Assembly (NCBI GenBank): GCA_042095695.1
Contig: JBELMP010000102.1
Coordinates: 1-9,504 of the forward strand
Length of the DNA: 9,504 nt
Reading direction: 5' to 3'
Source: Maricaulis sp042095695
GTDB taxonomy: Bacteria; Pseudomonadota; Alphaproteobacteria; Caulobacterales; Maricaulaceae
Part shown: piece by piece, positions 5,850 to 9,504 of the stretch
Layout: every line of letters starts with the position of its first letter
Numbering within the stretch: the stretch's first letter is position 1
The notes under the pieces: generated by a model
The model's database searches: none
Told to the model about the DNA's origin: nothing
What the model saw: the letters and a program-made list of their open reading frames with translations, nothing else
Position numbers and translations under genes: made by a program

Positions 5850-7733
5850 ATGGCAGACGGATCTGAAATCGGCTTGGAACTCGATGTTCAGGACGGTTGC
5901 TTGCGCCGAACCGGGCATGAGCCGCTGGCACTCAGCGACCGTCAGCTTGCCCTTCTCTATTGGCAGAGCCTTGACGCCCCCCTCGACCGCGCGGCCCGTG
6001 CAATCGGCGTTGATGAAACGCTGCTGGACGCCGACCTGGCAAAGCTGGCGGATAGCGGCATCGGCTCCCATCGACTGGCGCGTTTGCAGTTTAGCGTGGG
6101 GCAGGCTCCACGCTCGACGACGCGCTGGAGCGATCGGCATGCCCTGACAATCCTGCGAACCGGCTTTGACCGAGCCGATGAAGACCCTTTCATGCATGTT
6201 TCCGGTGATGGCCAACTCAGCCTCGCCGAGGTGCGCGGCCTGGTCGAGCAGACCGCCTCGGCTCTGCTCGAAGCGGGCATTGAACAAGGTGATATCGTCG
6301 CCATCGACACCCAAATGCGGCTGGAGAGCTGGCTGGCAGCCACAGCGGCCCTGCTCATCGGTGCGGTGGTTTCGCGGCTGGACACACATTCCGGCGGCAA
6401 TCGCTTGCGGCGCATGCTCGAGCTGGTGCCGGCACGCCTGACGCTCACCTCCCGCACCGGTGATCTGGCGGGCATGGACGCGGCCGGTCGTGTCATTTCC
6501 CTTTCGCAGACCGACACTGAGACGGATTTCGAAAGCTGGCTGATGACGGCACCTCCTCCTCCGGAAGACCTCTGGAACCGCGCTCGGGTAAAGCCTACGG
6601 ACACCGCCCTTATCGGCTTTACCAGCGGCTCAACCGGCCAGCCCAAAGGCGTATTCGCAACGCATGAGGCCATTTTCCGGACATCCGAGGCCGGTATAAA
6701 GCGTCTCGGCTTTGGCGAGGACGAGACCTATTGCACAGCGACGGATTTCACGTCCACCAATGCCTTTCGCTGCATGCTCACCTATCCGCTCATGACCCGG
6801 GGGCGGGTCGTGCTACCCGGCCAAGCCGCTGCCGAACACGCTTTGGCGCTGGCCGTTGATTGTGCGGAGGCGGGGGTCACACGACTGTTCGCAATTCCCA
6901 ATGTACAGCGTGGCTGGCTCCGCGATGCCGATCGCATTCCAAAGGGCGGACTCGATCAGCTGAAAAGCGTTGTGAGCATTGCCGGCGTGCTCGATCCGAC
7001 CACAGCCACCCGGTTCCGCGAACAATTCAATGTTGGTGTGCATGACGCTTATGGCAGCCGGGAAGCCAATATGATGCTTTACAGCGATGACCCGTCATAT
7101 GGCTCGCTGGGTGCAGGCGGCGGGACGCCCGCTGAAGTCTTGATCCGGATTCTAAATGATGACGGCCGACCGGCCGGTCGCGGCGAGATCGGTGAGATCG
7201 GCGTCCATACCGACTGCATGATGGCCGGCTATGCCGGCGATATCGAGCACGGAATTGAAATGGACGGCATATGGCACAGAACCGGAGATCTTGGTCGCAT
7301 AATGCCGGACGGGCATATCGAAATTGTCGGCCGAAAGCGCGACATCATCAAAACGCCTGAGGCGGTCTTCATTGCGCCGGCCGAAATCGAGGCGATCCTG
7401 AACGCGCTTGATGACGTTGTGGAAGCGAGCGTTTTCAAATGGGTGGACACAGATGGCGGCGAGCGCGTCGGTGCCGCGCTGCGTCTCACCGAGATGGACC
7501 AGGACCGCACCTCACTCCTTCGACAGGCGAGGCAAAGCGTGCGTGACCAGGCCGGGCGCTTCAAGGTGCCGCACCGGTTTTTAATCCTCGACGAGTTTCC
7601 TCGAGCGGGCCGGGACAAGCCTGATAAACACGCATTGGGCCAATTGATACAGCAGGCAGCCGCGACATCCTCCACCGACGGCCGTCTGCCGCATGGACCT
7701 GCGGGCGAAGATGAACTATCGGCACGGCCATGA
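5850..7733 (+). CDS. Stand-alone AMP-forming carboxylate ligase (ANL superfamily) with N-terminal extension
   Basis: An adenylate-forming enzyme of 627 residues that should activate a carboxylic acid with ATP as an acyl- or aminoacyl-AMP, then pass it to CoA or a carrier protein. Visible motifs are the phosphate loop FTSGSTGQPKG (257-267), YGSREA (401-406, replacing the usual YGxTE), TGDLGR (478-483), the hinge GRKRDIIK (494-501) and the C-terminal FPRAGRDKPDK with K590 in the place of the catalytic A10 lysine, where the usual GK is DK. The first 100 or so residues come before the normal AMP-binding fold and include a predicted helical stretch of unknown role. The last 30 residues look disordered. 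The start at 5850 follows the in-frame stop at 5823. The downstream gene overlaps by ATGA, so the two are surely translated together. The substrate cannot be read from the sequence; acyl-CoA synthetase and free-standing adenylation domain are both possible. Confidence 0.9.
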   Translation: MADGSEIGLELDVQDGCLRRTGHEPLALSDRQLALLYWQSLDAPLDRAARAIGVDETLLDADLAKLADSGIGSHRLARLQFSVGQAPRSTTRWSDRHALTILRTGFDRADEDPFMHVSGDGQLSLAEVRGLVEQTASALLEAGIEQGDIVAIDTQMRLESWLAATAALLIGAVVSRLDTHSGGNRLRRMLELVPARLTLTSRTGDLAGMDAAGRVISLSQTDTETDFESWLMTAPPPPEDLWNRARVKPTDTALIGFTSGSTGQPKGVFATHEAIFRTSEAGIKRLGFGEDETYCTATDFTSTNAFRCMLTYPLMTRGRVVLPGQAAAEHALALAVDCAEAGVTRLFAIPNVQRGWLRDADRIPKGGLDQLKSVVSIAGVLDPTTATRFREQFNVGVHDAYGSREANMMLYSDDPSYGSLGAGGGTPAEVLIRILNDDGRPAGRGEIGEIGVHTDCMMAGYAGDIEHGIEMDGIWHRTGDLGRIMPDGHIEIVGRKRDIIKTPEAVFIAPAEIEAILNALDDVVEASVFKWVDTDGGERVGAALRLTEMDQDRTSLLRQARQSVRDQAGRFKVPHRFLILDEFPRAGRDKPDKHALGQLIQQAAATSSTDGRLPHGPAGEDELSARP

Positions 7734-9504
7734 GTTTGATCGCTCGTATAGACGAGGCCCTTCTCGAGCAAAGCAACCGCCCCTTCCTTGTTCTTGGTGA
7801 ACGCAGGGTTAGCCGGTCCGCATTCAATACCCGTGTGCGCAAGCTTTTTGGTTTGTTCGAGAAAAAGGGCCTCACCGCCGGCCAGCATATCGCGGTGTGC
7901 AGCAAAGACCCTTTGCAGGTCGCCAGCCTGCTGATCGCCGCATTCCGGTCCGGGCTGGCGGTCGCCAATCTGAATCCGGAACTCACCCCGGTCGAGCGGC
8001 GACATGCCTTGCTTGCCTGCAAGGCCGATCATGTCTTCCTGGATGAGGACAAGCTCAGGGACGCCCCGCTTCCGCCCGGGCTTGGATCGACGGTTCTGAA
8101 AACGGGAGAGGCGGCGAAAGCCGGGGGGATGCTGGGGCGCCTGCTGAGATCGAACGCCGATCGGCAACCAGCCACCGGCCTGGATGCGGAACTCGCATCG
8201 ATAGAAGCGCAGGACCCCGCCACGGACATTGGCCGAGATGCGATCGCGCTATTGCTATTCACCTCGGGGACGACATCAGAACCGAAAGTGGTTCAACTCA
8301 GCCAGCGTAATCTCGAAGCGCAGCTCGCGGCCTTTGACAGCGTCTATGACTACGATCGCGACAGCCGTATTCTCAACGTCCTGCCCATGCATTTTACCGA
8401 TGGCATAATGCATGGGCCTGTCTACGCCTTCCTGTCAGGCGCCACCCTCTATCGGCCAGGCCGCTTTGAAATTCAGCAGGTCGAAGACCTGCTGCACGGT
8501 ATTTATCGGGACAGGATCACCCATTTCATCGTGGTCCCGGCCATGCTTTCCATCATTGATCGCTTGCATGACGGTTTCACTGACGCCTTCGACACACCGG
8601 ATTTCCGCTATATTCGGTCCAGCGGCGACCGGCTTCCCGAGACGCTGTGGACCTCGATTGAATCCCGTTTCAATGTGCGGGTCGTAAATACTTATGGTCT
8701 GTCCGAGACAGTGTGCGAAGCGACCTATTGCGGCCCTGACGAAACGCTTTTTCGACGCGGAACAATCGGCAAGCCGATCGGCTGCGAGACCCGAATACTG
8801 AGCGAAACAGGCGACGAGGCAGAGGCTGGCGAGCCGGGTGAGCTCCTCATTCGCGGCGAAATCATCATGCAAGGATATCTCGATCAGCCCGAGCTGACCG
8901 CCCAGGCTTTGCAAGAGGGCTGGTTTCATACCGGCGATCTCGCCATCTGCGATGAGGACGGCTTTCTAACCATTGTCGGTCGCAAGAAAACACTCATCAT
9001 TTCCGGCGACGTAAACATCCAGCCGCAAGACATCACAGATGTTCTATTGACCCACCCGGCTGTCGCCGATGCGACAACGCTCGGCCTGCCCGACCCGGTC
9101 TGGGGCGAACAAGTCGCCAGCGCTGTTGAGCTGCGAGCCGGACAAGCGGCCGTTACGGAGGCCGAGCTTCGCGCCTATTGCATGGCGCGATTGGCACCCC
9201 ATAAAGTCCCGCGGCTGGTTACGATCATCGACACACTTCCGCGCAACCCTGCGGGAAAGGTGCAATTGGACGCGCTCATCGCCCGCATTGCCCCGGCCGT
9301 GGCGGATGAGCACGCGGCAAGCGGCGAGGGACTTGACCAGAAGGTCATCATGATCGCGGCCAAAGTGTTCGGCGGCGATCCTGACGATCTCAATCTCAAC
9401 TCGGACAACCGGAATACGTTCGGATGGGATTCCCTGGCACATATGAACCTCATCTTCGCAGCTGAGGAGGTGTTCGCGATAAGCCTGTCACCGCGGGATA
9501 TTCT
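7730..9504 (+). CDS. AMP-forming ligase fused to an acyl/peptidyl carrier domain, 3'-truncated by the window edge
   Basis: The frame opens at the ATGA overlap and stays open for 591 codons to the right edge, so the C-terminus is outside. Residues 1-525 are a complete ANL ligase: phosphate loop TSGTTSEPKV (178-187, with Ser and Val in place of the two usual glycines), PMHFTDG, YGLSET (322-327), TGDL (401-404), hinge GRKK (417-420) and LPRNPAGKVQ with catalytic K510. From about residue 535 a carrier domain follows, with the phosphopantetheine site GWDSL at 565-569; S568 would carry the 4'-phosphopantetheine arm. The ligase probably loads an acyl or amino-acyl group onto its own carrier, as in loading modules of polyketide or non-ribosomal peptide pathways. 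No condensation or ketosynthase domain is visible before the edge. There is no strong ribosome-binding site, which fits translational coupling to the upstream ligase. Confidence 0.92.
   Translation, partial: MSLIARIDEALLEQSNRPFLVLGERRVSRSAFNTRVRKLFGLFEKKGLTAGQHIAVCSKDPLQVASLLIAAFRSGLAVANLNPELTPVERRHALLACKADHVFLDEDKLRDAPLPPGLGSTVLKTGEAAKAGGMLGRLLRSNADRQPATGLDAELASIEAQDPATDIGRDAIALLLFTSGTTSEPKVVQLSQRNLEAQLAAFDSVYDYDRDSRILNVLPMHFTDGIMHGPVYAFLSGATLYRPGRFEIQQVEDLLHGIYRDRITHFIVVPAMLSIIDRLHDGFTDAFDTPDFRYIRSSGDRLPETLWTSIESRFNVRVVNTYGLSETVCEATYCGPDETLFRRGTIGKPIGCETRILSETGDEAEAGEPGELLIRGEIIMQGYLDQPELTAQALQEGWFHTGDLAICDEDGFLTIVGRKKTLIISGDVNIQPQDITDVLLTHPAVADATTLGLPDPVWGEQVASAVELRAGQAAVTEAELRAYCMARLAPHKVPRLVTIIDTLPRNPAGKVQLDALIARIAPAVADEHAASGEGLDQKVIMIAAKVFGGDPDDLNLNSDNRNTFGWDSLAHMNLIFAAEEVFAISLSPRDI

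Noticed and set aside
5815..6147. Plus-strand frame starting at ATG 5815 with a fair ribosome-binding site
   Set aside because: After the first dozen codons it reads the ligase gene out of frame with no conserved content. A start at 5815 with slippage at the G run (5832-5836) into the ligase frame was considered, but ATG 5850 makes it unnecessary.
7229..8167. Minus-strand open frame of 312 codons
   Set aside because: It lies antisense across the junction of the two ligases, whose motifs are intact in the plus-strand frames; the translation is rich in Arg/Ser/Pro and shows no domain.
8435..8929. Minus-strand open frame of 164 codons inside the second ligase
   Set aside because: Antisense to conserved ligase motifs such as YGLSET; no ribosome-binding site or domain.

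Overview
The window looks like a stretch of chromosome from an alphaproteobacterium, most likely in or near the Caulobacterales/Maricaulales/Hyphomonadaceae group. The reasons are a clear CpdR cell-cycle response regulator, a HisN-type histidinol-phosphatase, a ROSE-type heat-shock leader in front of an Hsp20 gene, promoter-like sequences that fit the Caulobacter housekeeping consensus, and moderately high GC. The genus is inferred; no rRNA or other decisive marker is present. No insertion sequence, CRISPR array, integrase or phage gene was seen.

Layout. Positions 1-1025 hold the 3' part of a pentapeptide-repeat protein, convergent with a small heat-shock protein gene (1097-1570, minus); a long hairpin lies between them. 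The 232-base gap 1571-1802 is divergent and densely used: a three-hairpin ROSE-like leader and a possible RpoH promoter for hsp20 on the minus strand, and a housekeeping-type promoter on the plus strand for a lipoprotein with a methyltransferase fold (1803-2747). Three minus-strand genes follow, listed here in transcription order: an N-formylglutamate amidohydrolase (5062-4127), an XRE-family regulator (4005-3616) and the histidinol-phosphatase hisN (3548-2751). Structured RNA or DNA elements sit in both gaps of this set. Divergent from it is cpdR (5139-5504), ending in a good intrinsic terminator. A tRNA-Val(GAC) gene with its own probable promoter follows.

From 5850 to the right edge runs a two-gene biosynthetic operon. 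A stand-alone AMP-forming ligase with an N-terminal extension overlaps by four bases (ATGA) the start of a second AMP-forming ligase, which is fused to an acyl/peptidyl carrier domain and runs off the window. This is the most likely place for an undescribed pathway: two carboxylate-activating enzymes with a carrier protein tethered to one of them, directly downstream of a tRNA gene. The product cannot be named from what is visible.

How the parts relate. Left of the tRNA the window looks like ordinary chromosomal backbone: stress response, histidine metabolism and cell-cycle proteolysis control. Right of it the genes look like secondary or accessory metabolism. Two observations cut across genes. 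RNA structure appears to control translation of hsp20 and possibly hisN. Four of the eight visible protein C-termini end in Ala-Ala, the type of end that ClpXP recognises, in the same window as the ClpXP adaptor CpdR.
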